64,000 nucleotides of DNA from Sphingomonas quercus (GCF_018863195.1 NZ_JAHKRT010000002.1:248001-312000); one strand, 5' to 3'; positions 9,582-20,279 are shown, counted from the stretch's first letter. Translations and numbers: made by a program. Notes: a model not told the origin generated them from the sequence alone.

Positions 9582-11080
9582 CCGGCGCCGTCGCCGGCGC
9601 GCCCGGCCCGCCGAACGCGGACATCTCCCAGCTCGCCAAGGGCGGCCGAACCAACTTCTTCGGCTTCCTGCTCCGCCTCGCGGCACGCCTGCCCTTCCTC
9701 TTCATCGCCGGCCGGGTCTACGGCGCCGAGGCGCTGGGGCGCTTCGCCTATGCGGTGATCGTCGTCGAGTTCGCCGCCCAGCTCGCCACGCTCGGCCTCA
9801 AGCGCGGCCTCGCCCAGCAACTGGCGCGCACCAGCCGGCCGCAGGCGCACAGCGTCTGGGACGCGATGCTGCTCGGCGGCCTTTCCTCGACGGTGACGGC
9901 GGCGTTCCTCTGCCTGCTGCCGCAGATCATGTTCCCCAATTCCGCGCTCAACGGGCTGGACTGGCTGCTGCCGCTGACCGTGTTCGGGCTGGTGTGGTCG
10001 GACATCTCGCTCGCCGCGCTGGCCTATCGGCTGGACATCGGCGCCACCGTCAAGGCCCGTTCGATCATCGAGCCGTGGACGATCTCGCTCGCCGCATTCG
10101 GCCTGCAATATTACTCGCTGCGCGACGGGCTGATCCTGTCCTATGTGCTGTCGATCATCGCCGCCTTCGTCGCATCGATCGTGCCGCTGCTGAGGAGCTA
10201 CGGCCCGCCGGGCTATTGGAAGCCGGAGCCGCAACGGCTCGCCGCCCTTACCCGCCGCAACCTGCCGCTCGCCGCCGCCGACGCCATCGAATGGGGATCG
10301 CGGCGCATCGACATCGCCATTCTCGGCCTGCTCTTCTCGCCGGCGATCGTCGGCATCTATTATGTCGCGCAGCAGGTCGCGTCCCTGCCGCAGAAGCTGA
10401 AGACCAGCTTCGATCCGATTCTCGGCCCGGTCATCACCCAGAAGCTGGAGGAGGGCGACAAGCCGGCGGTGGCGCGGCAGGTGCGCCAGGTCGGCTTCTG
10501 GATCATCGCCGCGCAGGCCGCGATCGCGCTGGCGCTGGGCATTCCCGGCGAGGCGGTGATGGGGCTGGTCGGGCCGAACTTCGTCGGCGGTGTCGGCGCG
10601 CTCGCCTTCCTGCTTCTCGCCGAAGTGGTGGCGGCGACGGCGGTCGTCTCCGAGGCGGCGCTGATCTATGTGGCGCGCAAGCGCAACCTCGTCATCTCGC
10701 TGCTGATGATCGTCGTACAGGTGGCGCTGAGCTTTGCCGTCGTCCACGCGATGCGCGTGATGCAATGGCCGGTGCTGGTGCAGGCCGCCGGCCCGGCGAT
10801 CGCGATGACCTGCGCGCTCGGCCTGGCGTCGGTGATGAAGGCGCGGCTCCTGTCGCGGCTGCTCGGCGCGCGGGTGTCCGGCTGGCGCTGGGCCCTGGTG
10901 TGGGCGACGGCGCCGGCGGTGGCGGTCGGCTATCTGGCCACGCTGCTGCCGGAATGGCTGGAGCTGCTGATCGGCATCCCGGCGATCCTCGCCGCCTATG
11001 GCGCAGTGATCTGGTACAGGGGCTTCGGCCACGAGGACCGCGAGCTGTTCCGGATGAAGGGCACGGCGGCGGAGGTGTGA
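9578..11080 (+). CDS. Polysaccharide/lipopolysaccharide flippase (Wzx/MOP superfamily)
   Basis: A 500-residue membrane protein with about a dozen hydrophobic segments and the N-terminal amphipathic start of the polysaccharide-transport family ([40 protein letters not shown]). Members flip lipid-linked glycans across the inner membrane. The TTG start overlaps the polA stop. No glycosyltransferases lie nearby, so the glycan is unknown. A second flippase-like gene is present at 35490. The family call is good; the specific substrate cannot be said. Confidence 0.88.
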   Translation: MTGAVAGAPGPPNADISQLAKGGRTNFFGFLLRLAARLPFLFIAGRVYGAEALGRFAYAVIVVEFAAQLATLGLKRGLAQQLARTSRPQAHSVWDAMLLGGLSSTVTAAFLCLLPQIMFPNSALNGLDWLLPLTVFGLVWSDISLAALAYRLDIGATVKARSIIEPWTISLAAFGLQYYSLRDGLILSYVLSIIAAFVASIVPLLRSYGPPGYWKPEPQRLAALTRRNLPLAAADAIEWGSRRIDIAILGLLFSPAIVGIYYVAQQVASLPQKLKTSFDPILGPVITQKLEEGDKPAVARQVRQVGFWIIAAQAAIALALGIPGEAVMGLVGPNFVGGVGALAFLLLAEVVAATAVVSEAALIYVARKRNLVISLLMIVVQVALSFAVVHAMRVMQWPVLVQAAGPAIAMTCALGLASVMKARLLSRLLGARVSGWRWALVWATAPAVAVGYLATLLPEWLELLIGIPAILAAYGAVIWYRGFGHEDRELFRMKGTAAEV

Positions 11081-11088
11081 ACGCTGTG

Positions 11089-11117
11089 AAGCCCCCTCCC
11101 GGGAAAGGAGAGGGCTT
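11089..11117. terminator. Hairpin terminator between flippase gene and purH
   Basis: AAGCCCCCTCC and GGAGAGGGCTT form an 11-bp stem with one mismatch and a 7-base loop, followed on the plus strand by TTGCGCTTTT. It lies in the 55-bp gap between the convergent ends of the flippase gene and purH and could serve both directions. Confidence 0.75.
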
Positions 11118-11135
11118 TGCGCTTTTACCCAGAGC

Positions 11136-12728
11136 TCAATGGCGGAAGTGGCGCATCCCGGTGAACACCATCGCCAGCCCGGCCTTGTCGGCAGCGGCGA
11201 TCACCTCCTCGTCGCGGATCGAGCCGCCCGGCTGGATCACCGCCGTGGCGCCCGCCTCGACCGCCGCCAGCAGGCCGTCGGCAAAGGGGAAGAAGGCGTC
11301 GGAGGCGACCGACGAGCCGATCGTGCGCGGCTCGGGCCAGCCGGCCTTGTCGGCCGCGTCGCGGGCCTTCCATGCGGCGATGCGCGCGCTCTCCAGCCTG
11401 TTCATCTGGCCGGCGCCGATGCCGGCGGTGGCGCCGTCCCTGGCATAGACGATGGCGTTGGACTTGACGTGCTTGGCCACCTTCCATGCGAACAGGCAGT
11501 CGGCCAGCTCCTGCGGCGTCGGGGCGCGGCGGGTGACGAGCTTGAGCTCATCCTCGCCGATGACGCCGGTGTCGCCGGTCTGCACCAGCCAGCCGCCGAT
11601 GATCGATTTGGCGGTCATGAACAGGCTTTCCGGGCCGGGCAGGCTGCCGGAGAGCAGCAGGCGGAGATTCTTCTTGGTGGCGAAGATGGCGCGCGCCTCC
11701 TCGTCGGCGTCGGGCGCCACCACCACCTCGGTGAAGATCGAGGAGATGGCGCGCGCGGTCGCGCCGTCGAGCGGCCGGTTGACGGCGATGATGCCGCCGA
11801 ACGCCGAGACGCTGTCGCAGGCGAGCGCCGCCTCATAGGCATCGACCAGGGTGCCGGCGGTGGCGACGCCGCAGGGATTGGCGTGCTTGACGATGACGCA
11901 GGTCGGCTCGGCGTCGCGGAACTCGGCAACGAGGCCGAGGGCCGCGTCCGCGTCGTTGTAATTATTGTAGCTGAGCTCCTTGCCCTGCACCTGCTCGGCC
12001 TGGCCGATGCCGCGCCCGTGGCCGCCGGCATAATCGTAGAAGGCGGCGGCCTGATGCGGATTCTCGCCATAGCGCAGCACCGACTTGCGTTTCAGCGCGA
12101 AAGGCAGGGTCTCGGGCCATTGCTCTTTCTGGTCGGCGAAGGCGAACCAGCTGGCGATCGCCGCGTCATAGGCGGCGGTGGCGGCATAGGCGGTGGCGGC
12201 GAGCCGGCGGCGCAGCGCCAGCGTGGTGGCGCCGCCATTGGCGTCGAGCTCGGCGATGAGCGCGGCATAGTCGCCCGGCTCGGTGATGACGGCGACCGAC
12301 TCGTGGTTCTTCGCGGCCGAGCGGATCATCGCCGGGCCGCCGATGTCGATATTCTCGATGATCTCCGGCCGTTCGGCCCCCTTCGCGACGGTGGCGGCGA
12401 ACGGATAGAGGTTGACGACGACGATATCGATCGCGCCGATGCCATGCTCGTCCATCGACGCGCGGTGGCCGGCATCGTCGCGCACCGCGAGCAGGCCGCC
12501 ATGCACCTTGGGGTGGAGCGTCTTGACCCGGCCGTCCATCATCTCGGGAAAGCCGGTCAGGTCGGAAATATCGCGGACGTCGAGACCGGCGTCGCGCAGC
12601 GCCCTGGCGGTGCCGCCGGTCGAGACCAGCTCCACGCCATGGCGGGCGAGTGCCCGGCCGAGATCGAGGAGCCCGTCCTTGTCCGAGACGGAGAGGAGGG
12701 CACGGGCGGCTTTCACATGATCGGTCAT
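11136..12728 (-). CDS. purH: Bifunctional AICAR transformylase / IMP cyclohydrolase
   Basis: A 530-residue enzyme for the last two steps of purine synthesis, AICAR to FAICAR to IMP. It starts [19 protein letters not shown]; bases upstream of this ATG do not look like the family. The N-terminal cyclohydrolase domain has [14 protein letters not shown] and [13 protein letters not shown]. The transformylase part has [13 protein letters not shown], the KHANPCG active-site segment and a C-terminus ending TGMRHFRH. It is the last gene of a same-strand run rsmB, rpe, heparinase-like, purH, with 40 bases between it and the heparinase-like gene. Confidence 0.97.
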   Translation of the reverse strand: MTDHVKAARALLSVSDKDGLLDLGRALARHGVELVSTGGTARALRDAGLDVRDISDLTGFPEMMDGRVKTLHPKVHGGLLAVRDDAGHRASMDEHGIGAIDIVVVNLYPFAATVAKGAERPEIIENIDIGGPAMIRSAAKNHESVAVITEPGDYAALIAELDANGGATTLALRRRLAATAYAATAAYDAAIASWFAFADQKEQWPETLPFALKRKSVLRYGENPHQAAAFYDYAGGHGRGIGQAEQVQGKELSYNNYNDADAALGLVAEFRDAEPTCVIVKHANPCGVATAGTLVDAYEAALACDSVSAFGGIIAVNRPLDGATARAISSIFTEVVVAPDADEEARAIFATKKNLRLLLSGSLPGPESLFMTAKSIIGGWLVQTGDTGVIGEDELKLVTRRAPTPQELADCLFAWKVAKHVKSNAIVYARDGATAGIGAGQMNRLESARIAAWKARDAADKAGWPEPRTIGSSVASDAFFPFADGLLAAVEAGATAVIQPGGSIRDEEVIAAADKAGLAMVFTGMRHFRH

Positions 12729-12768
12729 GGACCGCGCCTTTAGCGCCTTGGGCGCGGGATGACAGCCC

Positions 12769-14475
12769 CTAGCCCACCCGCCGTAACGACCAGTCGATGG
12801 TGGCGCCGCTCGCGCCCGCCTCGCCGGTGACGACGATCTGCGTCGTCGGGCGGGTGCGACCCTCGCCATTGACCCAGAGCGAGGCGTCGAGCGTCACGGC
12901 CGCGCCCCCCTTGGCGCGGAACTGCCAGGCGCCGCCGCCGGGCAGGCGGAGCAGCGCGCCCTGGCCGTCGGCGGTGGCGCTGGCCTCGACGCCCGGGCCG
13001 AGATGGAAACGCACCGCGAAGCCGGCGGCGTGGCGCGGGCCGCGCCCGGCCGGCGTCATGATGTCGGCGCCGACCAGGGCCTTGCCGTCTGCGGATAGCG
13101 CCAGCCGGCGGCGATGGGCGAGGCCGTAGCGGCGGACATAGCCGTCATGGCTGGCCTCCAGGCTCGAGCCGCCTTCGTCCTCGCGCCGATCCAGCTCGAC
13201 CTCGCCGACACCGCGGCCCAGCGTGCCGTCCGGCAGGATGGCGGTGGAATTGGTGTCGTCGAGCGTGACGGTCGAATGGGCGGCGGTGGTGCGCAGCGCC
13301 TCGGCCAGCCCGCCGTCCAGCATCGTCACCGGCCGCCCGCCGCCGCAATTGACGATCAGCCGACGCGGCCCGTCCGACATTTCGAAGGCGAGCGTCGAGG
13401 CGGAGCCGGTGGCGGACGCGGCGGCGGGCGGCGGCGCGCAATCGGCGACGACCACCACAGGGCCGGCGACGAGCCGCTGATAGCCCCATTCCCGTGCCCG
13501 CCTGAGCGGACGCGTGCGGATGCCGGAAGCCTCGATGACGGCAGCGATACGCTCGGCCGGGAGCGGGCAGCCGCCCTGCCAGCTGCCCAGCGCGCCGTCG
13601 CCCATCGTCACGCCGAGCAGCGCGGGTACGGCGCGCGCCAGCGTCGGCACGAGTTCGCCGGTGACCGGCTTGTCCGCTGCTTCGAATACGGCGCCGAGCC
13701 GGGCGAGCAGGGTGACGAGCGCCACCAGATCGACCGGCGCGCGCCCGATCAGTCCGCCATCCGGCCAGCAGGCGGCGACCAGCGCCCGGTCGAGCGCGGC
13801 CATGCCGCGGGCCAGCCGCGGCTCGCGGCCCGGGATCAGCAAGGCCGCCGTCACCAGCCCGGCGCAGGCGGCGACGCGCGGCAGGCCGGCGGGGGCCTTG
13901 TCGGCGGTGCCGTCGAGATGGCGGGCCATGCGGGCGAGCGCGTTGAGCATCGCCGAGCGATGCACCGGATCGCCGGACGCGAGCAGCAGCGGGGCGTGCG
14001 CCGCCCAGTGAAGAATGCGCTGGCCGCACAGCTCGGGCCTCCAGCCGGGGCCGACATTGCCGCCCTCGTGCGCCAGCCAGCGCCGCAGCAGCAGCTCGGC
14101 CGGCGTCGCCGCCTTGCTGCGCGGGCCGGCGGCGGCCAGATCGGGCAGCCAGGCGAAGCTTTGCATATGATCGGCAAAGGCCGGCGATCGGCCGTCGATG
14201 GCGAAGGTGAAGCCGGCGATCGTCGCCTCCTCGCCTCCATGGCGGATGGTCCCGCTGAGCATCGCCTGCCCCGCGGCCGCATCGCCCGGCACCGGATCGG
14301 CCGGGATGGCGCGCAGCTTCAGCGGCTGGTGGCCGCGCAGGCGCAGCGCATGGAAGGGCGTGCGCCAGCTGGCGCGATGGAGGCTGTGGACGAAGCGGGC
14401 GGCAAGCCCCTCGCGAGGGCGGTTGCCCGCGCGGATCGTATCGGGGCCGTCCTTGTCGGTCTGGCCCCCGCCCAT
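12769..14475 (-). CDS. Heparinase II/III family protein
   Basis: A 568-residue protein. The ATG at 14475 lies one base after the rpe stop (TGAGATG). The first half is a helical toroid-like region ([33 protein letters not shown]), and the second half is the beta-sandwich heparinase II/III C-terminal domain ([50 protein letters not shown]). Members are polysaccharide lyases, but many bacterial ones sit in housekeeping operons like this one and have no known substrate. There is no obvious signal peptide, so a cytosolic role or an atypical export signal is possible. The family is clear; activity is untested. Confidence 0.88.
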   Translation of the reverse strand: MGGGQTDKDGPDTIRAGNRPREGLAARFVHSLHRASWRTPFHALRLRGHQPLKLRAIPADPVPGDAAAGQAMLSGTIRHGGEEATIAGFTFAIDGRSPAFADHMQSFAWLPDLAAAGPRSKAATPAELLLRRWLAHEGGNVGPGWRPELCGQRILHWAAHAPLLLASGDPVHRSAMLNALARMARHLDGTADKAPAGLPRVAACAGLVTAALLIPGREPRLARGMAALDRALVAACWPDGGLIGRAPVDLVALVTLLARLGAVFEAADKPVTGELVPTLARAVPALLGVTMGDGALGSWQGGCPLPAERIAAVIEASGIRTRPLRRAREWGYQRLVAGPVVVVADCAPPPAAASATGSASTLAFEMSDGPRRLIVNCGGGRPVTMLDGGLAEALRTTAAHSTVTLDDTNSTAILPDGTLGRGVGEVELDRREDEGGSSLEASHDGYVRRYGLAHRRRLALSADGKALVGADIMTPAGRGPRHAAGFAVRFHLGPGVEASATADGQGALLRLPGGGAWQFRAKGGAAVTLDASLWVNGEGRTRPTTQIVVTGEAGASGATIDWSLRRVG

Positions 14476-14476
14476 C

Positions 14477-15136
14477 TCAGCCGCGCAGGGCCCTGATATT
14501 GGCGGCATAGGCCGATGGCCCGCCGCGGAAGGTGGCGGTGCCGGCGACCAGCGCATCGGCGCCGGCGGCGATCGCCTGCCGGGCGGTGTCGACGTCAATG
14601 CCGCCATCGACCTCGAGGTCGATGGCCTTGCCGAGCCGCTCGATCCGCTCGCGGATGGCGCTGATCTTGCGCAGCTGCGAGGTGATGAAGCTCTGCCCGC
14701 CGAAGCCGGGATTGACGCTCATCACCAGCACCAGGTCGATATCCTCCAGCACATAATCGAGCGCATCGGCAGGCGTCGCGGGATTGAGCACCACGCCGGC
14801 GCGCTTGCCGAGCGACTTGATGCGCTGGATGGTGCGATGGAGGTGCGGGCCGGCCTCGGGATGGACGGTGATGGTATCGGCGCCGGCCTCGGCGAAGGCC
14901 TCCAGATAAAGGTCCACCGGCGAGATCATCAGGTGGACGTCGAACAGCTTGGACGTATGCGGCCGCAGCGCCTTGACCACCGCCGGCCCGATGGTGATGT
15001 TCGGCACGAAATGGCCGTCCATGACATCGACATGGATCCAGTCTGCGCCTGCCGCATCGATCGCGCGCACCTCCTCGCCCAGCCGGGAGAAGTCGGCGGA
15101 GAGGATCGAAGGGGCGATGCGGACCGGCTGTTGCAT
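14477..15136 (-). CDS. rpe: Ribulose-phosphate 3-epimerase
   Basis: A 219-residue TIM-barrel enzyme interconverting ribulose 5-phosphate and xylulose 5-phosphate in the pentose phosphate and Calvin pathways. Motifs are full: the N-terminal [31 protein letters not shown] with the metal-binding Asp and His, [20 protein letters not shown], and EVDGGID. The start [12 protein letters not shown] is well placed. Gap to rsmB upstream is 76 bases; the heparinase-like gene follows one base after its stop. Confidence 0.97.
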   Translation of the reverse strand: MQQPVRIAPSILSADFSRLGEEVRAIDAAGADWIHVDVMDGHFVPNITIGPAVVKALRPHTSKLFDVHLMISPVDLYLEAFAEAGADTITVHPEAGPHLHRTIQRIKSLGKRAGVVLNPATPADALDYVLEDIDLVLVMSVNPGFGGQSFITSQLRKISAIRERIERLGKAIDLEVDGGIDVDTARQAIAAGADALVAGTATFRGGPSAYAANIRALRG

Positions 15137-15212
15137 GAAAAAGCGGACTAAACCTGCGAGTCGCCCCTTTCAACCTGTTTGCGAATGCGGATCAGGGGCA
15201 GGCCCCCGCCCT

Positions 15213-16487
15213 CTAACCAAGGCGCTGGAAGCGGGTGGCGAAGAAGGCGTCCGCCCCGCCATGCTCGACGATCGCCCCGGGGGCGACGCGCAGCCGGCCG
15301 GCAACGGGCGGGATCAGCGCTGGCAATTCCCCCGCCGTCACCGGGTCGGCGGCGAAGTCGGCATGCTGGGCGAGGAAGGCATCTGCCACCGCCTCGCCTT
15401 CGGAAGGCTCTGCGGAGCAGACGGCATAGACGATGCGCCCGCCGGGCTTCAGCCACCGGGCGGCACGGGCGAGCATCGCCGCCTGCTGCTCGGCCAGATT
15501 GGCGATGGCGCGCGGGCTGGTGCGGTGAAGCACGTCCGGATGACGGCGGAAGATGCCGGTCGCCGAGCAGGGCGCGTCGAGAAGGATCACGTCGACCGGC
15601 GCGGGCGGTGCCCACGTCATCACGTCCGCCTCGACGATCGCGGCGGCGAGGCCGGTGCGGGTGAGATTGTCGCGCAGGCGCCCCAGCCGCGCCGCGGAGA
15701 TGTCGAGCGCAGTGACCTGCCAGCCGGCGGCGGCGAGCTGCAGCGCCTTGCCGCCGGGGGCCGCGCAGAGATCGAGGGCGGTGCCAGGCCCGGCCCCCAG
15801 CAGGCGCGCGGGGATCGCGGCGGCGAGATCCTGCACCCACCAGGCGCCGTCGTCATAGCCGGCAAGCTCGGTGACGCTGGCACGCGGCAGGCGGAGATGG
15901 CCGGGCATCAGGCTTTCGGCGCCAAGCCGGGCGGCCCAGTCCCCGGTGGTGGCCGGATCGCGCAGCGTGAGGTCGAGCGGCGGCGGGGCGGCGATGGCAG
16001 CCTGCGCCGCGCGCACCGCGGGGCCGCCATAGCGTTTGCGCCAGCGCTTGGTGACCGCCGCCGGCAGCGAAGGCGGGTCGGGCAGCTTGGCCTCGGCCGC
16101 CATCACTGCCCCGAACACGCCGTGGACCAGCCGGCGAGGGCCACCATCGACGAGCGGCAGCACCGTGGCGATGGCGGCGTGCGGCGGCGTGCCCAGCGCC
16201 AGCGCCTGGACGAGCGCGAGGCGCAACGCGGTGCGCGCCTTGGCGTCGGCGGGGATCGGCTTTTCGGTATGGGCGTCAATCAGCGCGTCGAGATCGGGCA
16301 GGCGGCGCAGCGTCTCGGCGGCGATCGCCTGGGCATGGGCGCGATCGACCGCCAGCGTCAGATGCTGGGTGGCGACATCGAACGTCGCCTCCAGCGGCAG
16401 GCCGCGGCGGAGCACCGCGTCGATGAGGCGCATGGCGGCGCGGCGCGTCTCGGTGCCGGCAGGTTCGGGCTTGTCAGGCGTGGACAT
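15213..16487 (-). CDS. rsmB: 16S rRNA m5C967 methyltransferase RsmB
   Basis: A 424-residue RsmB/NOP family protein that methylates cytosine 967 of 16S rRNA with SAM. The N-terminal 130 residues are a NusB-like RNA-binding domain (RRAAMRLIDAVLRRGLPLEATFD). The methyltransferase domain has ALDLCAAPGGKALQLA for SAM binding, ILLDAPCSATGIFRRHPDVLH with the releasing Cys, and RIVYAVCSAEPSEGE with the catalytic Cys. It is the first gene of a likely rsmB-rpe-heparinase-purH transcript. Divergent to it, 38 bases away, starts the SDHAF4-like gene. Confidence 0.95.
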   Translation of the reverse strand: MSTPDKPEPAGTETRRAAMRLIDAVLRRGLPLEATFDVATQHLTLAVDRAHAQAIAAETLRRLPDLDALIDAHTEKPIPADAKARTALRLALVQALALGTPPHAAIATVLPLVDGGPRRLVHGVFGAVMAAEAKLPDPPSLPAAVTKRWRKRYGGPAVRAAQAAIAAPPPLDLTLRDPATTGDWAARLGAESLMPGHLRLPRASVTELAGYDDGAWWVQDLAAAIPARLLGAGPGTALDLCAAPGGKALQLAAAGWQVTALDISAARLGRLRDNLTRTGLAAAIVEADVMTWAPPAPVDVILLDAPCSATGIFRRHPDVLHRTSPRAIANLAEQQAAMLARAARWLKPGGRIVYAVCSAEPSEGEAVADAFLAQHADFAADPVTAGELPALIPPVAGRLRVAPGAIVEHGGADAFFATRFQRLG

Positions 16488-16525
16488 CGCGCCGATGTGG
16501 CGAGTTCGGAACGGAAAGACCAGCC

Positions 16526-16702
16526 ATGACCAATCGCGCCACTCAACGCCCGCCCCATGTGAAGGCGCCTGCCCATTGGGGCCCGAGCGAGCCGGTGCCC
16601 GCGCCAGAGGCGGTGACGCTGGCGCCCGAACCCGCCCGGGACGGCCCGGACCCGGTCCGCTATGGCGACTGGGAAAGCAAGGGCATCGCGATCGATTTCT
16701 AG
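16526..16702 (+). CDS. SDHAF4-like small protein (DUF1674), succinate dehydrogenase assembly factor
   Basis: A 58-residue protein, MTNRATQRPPHVKAPAHWGP to the C-terminus RYGDWESKGIAIDF. The ending R-Y-G-D-W-E-x-K-G-x-x-x-D-F is the signature of DUF1674 proteins, the family of mitochondrial SDHAF4, which binds flavinylated SdhA during complex II assembly. The N-terminal half is Pro/Ala-rich and probably disordered, as usual. Succinate dehydrogenase genes are not in the window. The gene diverges from rsmB, and its TAG stop lies inside a perfect 32-bp palindrome. The short length makes it easy to miss in annotation. Confidence 0.9.
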   Translation: MTNRATQRPPHVKAPAHWGPSEPVPAPEAVTLAPEPARDGPDPVRYGDWESKGIAIDF

Positions 16703-16730
16703 GGTCTGGACCTATAGGTCCAGACCCTAG
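16699..16730. repeat. Perfect 32-bp palindrome overlapping a stop codon
   Basis: The left arm CTAGGGTCTGGACC and its exact reverse complement flank a central TATA, giving 32 bp of perfect dyad symmetry. The TAG stop of the SDHAF4-like gene (16700-16702) is inside the left arm. There is no following T-run (CGATCAGG follows), so it is not a classical intrinsic terminator for the plus strand. It could be a terminator-like hairpin, an operator, or a mobile palindromic unit. Confidence 0.85.
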
Positions 16731-16743
16731 CGATCAGGCGCGG

Positions 16744-16773
16744 TTGACGCTTCCCCCGCGCGATACCTATGAT
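16744..16773 (+). promoter_or_regulatory. Predicted sigma70-type promoter of the PEP-CTERM gene
   Basis: TTGACG (16744-16749) and TATGAT (16768-16773) are separated by 18 bases. Transcription from about 16780 would leave a leader of roughly 90 bases before the ATG at 16870. It is one of the clearest housekeeping-type promoters in this GC-rich window. Confidence 0.55.
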
Positions 16774-16869
16774 CCTGGGATAAGACCTTTTTATTCTGAT
16801 TGCCGGGCCAGGCATGTGTTGCGTTGCGATCATCCGACAGGCTCGACCCTTATCCTTGGGGACAATCAG

Positions 16870-17526
16870 ATGACGAAATTCCTGGCTTCCGTCCTGCTCG
16901 CGACGGGGACCGTGCTGTCCGGGGCGGCCAGCGCCGCCGTCACCGTCTATACCGTCGAGTTCAGCGCGACGGATTTCTTCGTCGGCAATGGCTATGCCGG
17001 CGGGGTGCCGGTCGATCCGGTGAGCGGCTCCTTCACCTTCACCATTGATCCGGAGCGGATCGTCGTGGGTGAAATCGGCGATGTCACGGTCAATTACCTG
17101 AATATTCCGGTCAGCTTCCCGGTCGGGCTGCAATTTAGTCTCTACTCCGATGACGGCCCCGTTCTCTGGATTGGCGGCTCCTCGCCGGCGGACTCCGACG
17201 ATGAGCGCGCGCGGGGGAACGATCCCGCCGGGATGGCATTCGTTGGCCTGTTTGATGATTTCAGACTGGGAATCGCCAATCCCTGGACCTCGCCCGCACT
17301 CCATGTGGCGAGCGACGACGGCGGTCGCCCCGACCTTCAGGGTTTCCTCTACAGCATCGTCGGCCCCTTCAATTACTTCTCCACCCGGAATGTGGAGCTG
17401 ACGATGACGGCGACCCCGCTCGCCGCCGCGGTGCCCGAGCCGGCGACATGGCTGACGATGCTGGCCGGCTTCGGCCTCGTGGGCGCGGGCCTGCGCGGTA
17501 GGCGGCGGGCGGCTATTCCCGCTTGA
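16870..17526 (+). CDS. PEP-CTERM sorting-domain exported protein
   Basis: A 218-residue secreted protein. MTKFLASVLLATGTVLSGAASAA is a signal peptide; the body is beta-rich (VTVYTVEFSATDFFVGNG, GSFTFTIDPERIVVGEIGDV). The C-terminus VPEPATWLTMLAGFGLVGAG followed by LRGRRRA is a PEP-CTERM tail: a PEP motif, a membrane helix and an Arg-rich end, recognised by exosortase in exopolysaccharide-producing Gram-negatives. The exosortase itself is not in this window. The base composition looks slightly less GC-rich than its neighbours. Its end overlaps the end of the convergent gpsA by 14 bases. The biological role of the cargo is unknown. Confidence 0.88.
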   Translation: MTKFLASVLLATGTVLSGAASAAVTVYTVEFSATDFFVGNGYAGGVPVDPVSGSFTFTIDPERIVVGEIGDVTVNYLNIPVSFPVGLQFSLYSDDGPVLWIGGSSPADSDDERARGNDPAGMAFVGLFDDFRLGIANPWTSPALHVASDDGGRPDLQGFLYSIVGPFNYFSTRNVELTMTATPLAAAVPEPATWLTMLAGFGLVGAGLRGRRRAAIPA

Positions 17527-18484
17527 GCGGCCGGCTCATCAGGCGGTCGATCACGGCGCGGACATCGGCCTTGCCGGCCAGCAGGTCCGCCACGGCGTCC
17601 GCGATCGGCATGTCGGCGCCGGCCTCGCGGGCGGCCTCGACCAGCACGGGCGCGGTGAAGGCGCCCTCGGCCACGGTGCGGCGGTCGGCCAACAGCTCCG
17701 TGGCCGGCTTGCCCTGGCCCAGCCCCATCCCCAGCGAGAAATTGCGGCTGCTGGCGGACGAACAGGTGAGCACCAGGTCGCCCAGCCCCGACAGGCCCGC
17801 CAGCGTCTCCGCCCGCGCGCCCAGCGCGAGGCCGAAGCGCGTCATCTCCGCGAAACCGCGCGAGATCAGCGCGGCGCGTGCGTTCTGGCCGAGCCCGGCG
17901 CCCTCGACGACGCCGCAGGCGATGGCCATGACGTTCTTCACCGCCCCGCCAATCTCGGCGCCGACGACATCGTCCGAGAAATAGGGGCGGAAGGTCGGCC
18001 GGGCGAGGCGGTGGGCGAGCCGCTGGCCGAGCGCCTCGTCGGCGCAGGCGAGCGTGACCGCGGTGGGCAGCCCCGCTGCCACCTCCCTGGCGAAGGTCGG
18101 GCCGGAAAGGACGGCGATCGGGCTCCCCGGCCGCGCGGCGGCGGCGACATCCGACATCAGCCGCCTGGTGCCGGCCTCGATGCCCTTGGCGCAGAGGATC
18201 AGCGGCGCGTCGGTATCCAGCGTGGCAAGGATGCGGCCGAGATGCTGGGCCGGCGTCACCACCAGCAGCGCCTCGCGATCGGCCAGCGCGGCAAGATCGC
18301 CGGTTGCCCGGATCCCCGGCGACAGCGGCACCTCGGGCAGATAGGGCGTGTTGACGTGGGCTGCGTTGATCGCGTCGACCACCTCCGGCTCATATGCCCA
18401 GATCAGCACGTCGTCGCCGCCACCGGCTGCGACCTGCGCCAGCGCCGTGCCCCACGCGCCCGCCCCGATGACGCCAAGCCTCAT
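17513..18484 (-). CDS. gpsA: NAD(P)H-dependent glycerol-3-phosphate dehydrogenase
   Basis: A 323-residue cytosolic enzyme that reduces dihydroxyacetone phosphate to sn-glycerol 3-phosphate for phospholipid synthesis. The start is [17 protein letters not shown] with the GxGxxG cofactor motif. Further family motifs are [26 protein letters not shown], the catalytic Lys in [15 protein letters not shown], and the [18 protein letters not shown] segment. Its ATG overlaps the tsaD stop (ATGA), placing it last in a folB, folM-like, tsaD, gpsA chain. The 3' end overlaps the convergent PEP-CTERM gene. Confidence 0.96.
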   Translation of the reverse strand: MRLGVIGAGAWGTALAQVAAGGGDDVLIWAYEPEVVDAINAAHVNTPYLPEVPLSPGIRATGDLAALADREALLVVTPAQHLGRILATLDTDAPLILCAKGIEAGTRRLMSDVAAAARPGSPIAVLSGPTFAREVAAGLPTAVTLACADEALGQRLAHRLARPTFRPYFSDDVVGAEIGGAVKNVMAIACGVVEGAGLGQNARAALISRGFAEMTRFGLALGARAETLAGLSGLGDLVLTCSSASSRNFSLGMGLGQGKPATELLADRRTVAEGAFTAPVLVEAAREAGADMPIADAVADLLAGKADVRAVIDRLMSRPLKRE

Positions 18485-19515
18485 GCCTTCACTCCTGCGC
18501 CGCGCGCCTTCTCCGCATGGGGATCGAGCGGCCAGCGGGCGCGGGCCGGCACGTCGAGCGGATCGGTCAGACCGGCGGCGAAGCGCTCGGCGCCGGCCCA
18601 GCCGATCATCGCGGCATTGTCCGTGCACAGCCATAGCGGCGGCGCGGAGAAGGGCAGGTCATGTTGATGGGCGAGCGCGGTCAACGCGGCGCGGACGGCG
18701 CCGTTGGCGGCGACGCCGCCGGCGACCACCAGAGCGGTCGCCTGTGGAACCTGTGCGATGGCGCGGCGGGTACGATCGACCAGGCAGTCGACCACCGCCT
18801 GCTGGAACGAGGCGGCGAGATCGGGCACCGACCAGCTCCCCGTATCGCGGGCGCGCAGCACTGCGCTCTTGAGGCCGGCGAAGGAGAAATGCGGCTCGGC
18901 CGTGCCGACCAGCGGGCGCGGCAGCGGCACCGCTGCGGGGTCGCCGGCCGCCGCCGCCCGCTCAACCGCCGGCCCGCCGGGAAAGCCGAGGCCGAGCAGC
19001 TTCGCAGTCTTGTCGAACGCCTCGCCGGCGGCATCGTCGATGGTCGTGGCCAGCCGGCGATAGCGGCCGACGCCCTCGACGGCGAGCAGCTGGCAATGGC
19101 CGCCCGAGACGAGCAGCAGCAGATAGGGAAAGGCGAGGTCCGGATCGGCGAGCCGCGGCGACAGCGCGTGGCCCTCGAGATGATTGACCGCGATCAGCGG
19201 CTTGTCCGCCGCCAGCGCCAGCGCCTTGGCCGTGACGAGCCCGACCATCACGCCGCCGATCAGCCCCGGCCCGGCGGTCGCGGCGATCGCGTCGACCTGG
19301 CCGAGCGTCAGCCCGGCCTCGGCGAGCGCCGCCTCGATGAGCGGGCCCAGCGCCTCGACATGAGCGCGGGCGGCGATCTCCGGCACGACGCCGCCATAGG
19401 GCCGGTGCGCCGCCTCCTGCCCGGCGAGGCGGTGGGCGAGGATGCCGCGATCGCTGGTGACGAGCGCGGCCGCCGTCTCGTCGCACGAGGATTCGAGGCC
19501 GAGGATGATGCTCAT
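18481..19515 (-). CDS. tsaD: tRNA N6-threonylcarbamoyladenosine transferase TsaD
   Basis: A 344-residue Kae1/TsaD ASKHA-fold ATPase that transfers threonylcarbamoyl to A37 of ANN-decoding tRNAs, working with TsaB and Tsa[20 protein letters not shown] opens the fold. The metal-binding HxxxH is in [11 protein letters not shown], the phosphate loops are in [12 protein letters not shown] and [13 protein letters not shown], and [12 protein letters not shown] is the adenosine-side motif. It is translationally coupled by ATGA overlaps to the SDR gene upstream and gpsA downstream, a pairing (tsaD-gpsA) common in alphaproteobacteria. Confidence 0.97.
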   Translation of the reverse strand: MSIILGLESSCDETAAALVTSDRGILAHRLAGQEAAHRPYGGVVPEIAARAHVEALGPLIEAALAEAGLTLGQVDAIAATAGPGLIGGVMVGLVTAKALALAADKPLIAVNHLEGHALSPRLADPDLAFPYLLLLVSGGHCQLLAVEGVGRYRRLATTIDDAAGEAFDKTAKLLGLGFPGGPAVERAAAAGDPAAVPLPRPLVGTAEPHFSFAGLKSAVLRARDTGSWSVPDLAASFQQAVVDCLVDRTRRAIAQVPQATALVVAGGVAANGAVRAALTALAHQHDLPFSAPPLWLCTDNAAMIGWAGAERFAAGLTDPLDVPARARWPLDPHAEKARGAGVKA

Positions 19516-20279
19516 GCCTCCTCCTCTCGGCCGAGGAACAGGAAGTCACGCTCGTAGCGGTTGAGGTGGGCGCCGCCGTCGACGAACAGCACCTGTCCGG
19601 TCACCGCCGATGCGCCGGCCAGCCACGCCACGGCGTCGGCGATGTCCTCCGGCCGGGACAGGCGCCGGAGCGGCATGGCGGCGGCGAGCCGCTGCATCTG
19701 GCCGGGCGCATAATCCCCGGTCGGCAGGGTCAGCCCCGGTGCCACGCCGACCACGCGCAGCCGCGGCGCATGATGACGGGCGAGGATGTGGGTGAGCTCG
19801 GCCAGCGCCAGCTTGGAGAGGGTGTAGCTCAGCTGGTCGCCATTGGGCTCGGCGATGCGCTGGTCGAGGATGTTGACGATGACGCCCCTGCCCTCCGGCC
19901 CGAGGGCGGCGGCGAGGGTGCGGGCGAGGATGGCGGGGGCGGCGACATTCACGGCGTGATGGGCCAGCATCGCCGGCATCGTCACCGTGTCCGGCGTGTC
20001 GAAGGCGAAACGGGCGGCGTTGTTGACGAGCAGCTCGGGCACGCGGCCGAATCGCGCCGCGACCTCGGCGACCAGCCCCTCGACCGCGTCCTCGTCCTCG
20101 AAATCGGCGGAGAACACCGCCCAGTCGACATCGGCCTCGTCCAGCGCGCGGGCGAGGCCCGGGTCCGGCGCCGAGTCACCGGCGCTGTGCAGCGCCAGCG
20201 CGTGGCCGTCCTGTGCCAGACGGGCAGCGATCGCGGCGCCGATGCGCCGGCAGCCGCCCGTGACCAGCGCCAGGCTCAT
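19512..20279 (-). CDS. SDR-family reductase, probably pteridine reductase / dihydromonapterin reductase (FolM-like)
   Basis: A 255-residue short-chain dehydrogenase. The N-terminal motif [17 protein letters not shown] contains the RRIG variant typical of pteridine reductases and FolM rather than the usual Gx[12 protein letters not shown] and the catalytic YTLSK (Tyr and Lys) are present, and the C-terminus has [14 protein letters not shown]. It lies between folB and tsaD with ATGA overlaps on both sides. The folB neighbour supports a role in tetrahydropterin or folate metabolism. Activity on pterins is an inference from motif and context; a generic SDR is the alternative. Confidence 0.8.
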   Translation of the reverse strand: MSLALVTGGCRRIGAAIAARLAQDGHALALHSAGDSAPDPGLARALDEADVDWAVFSADFEDEDAVEGLVAEVAARFGRVPELLVNNAARFAFDTPDTVTMPAMLAHHAVNVAAPAILARTLAAALGPEGRGVIVNILDQRIAEPNGDQLSYTLSKLALAELTHILARHHAPRLRVVGVAPGLTLPTGDYAPGQMQRLAAAMPLRRLSRPEDIADAVAWLAGASAVTGQVLFVDGGAHLNRYERDFLFLGREEEA

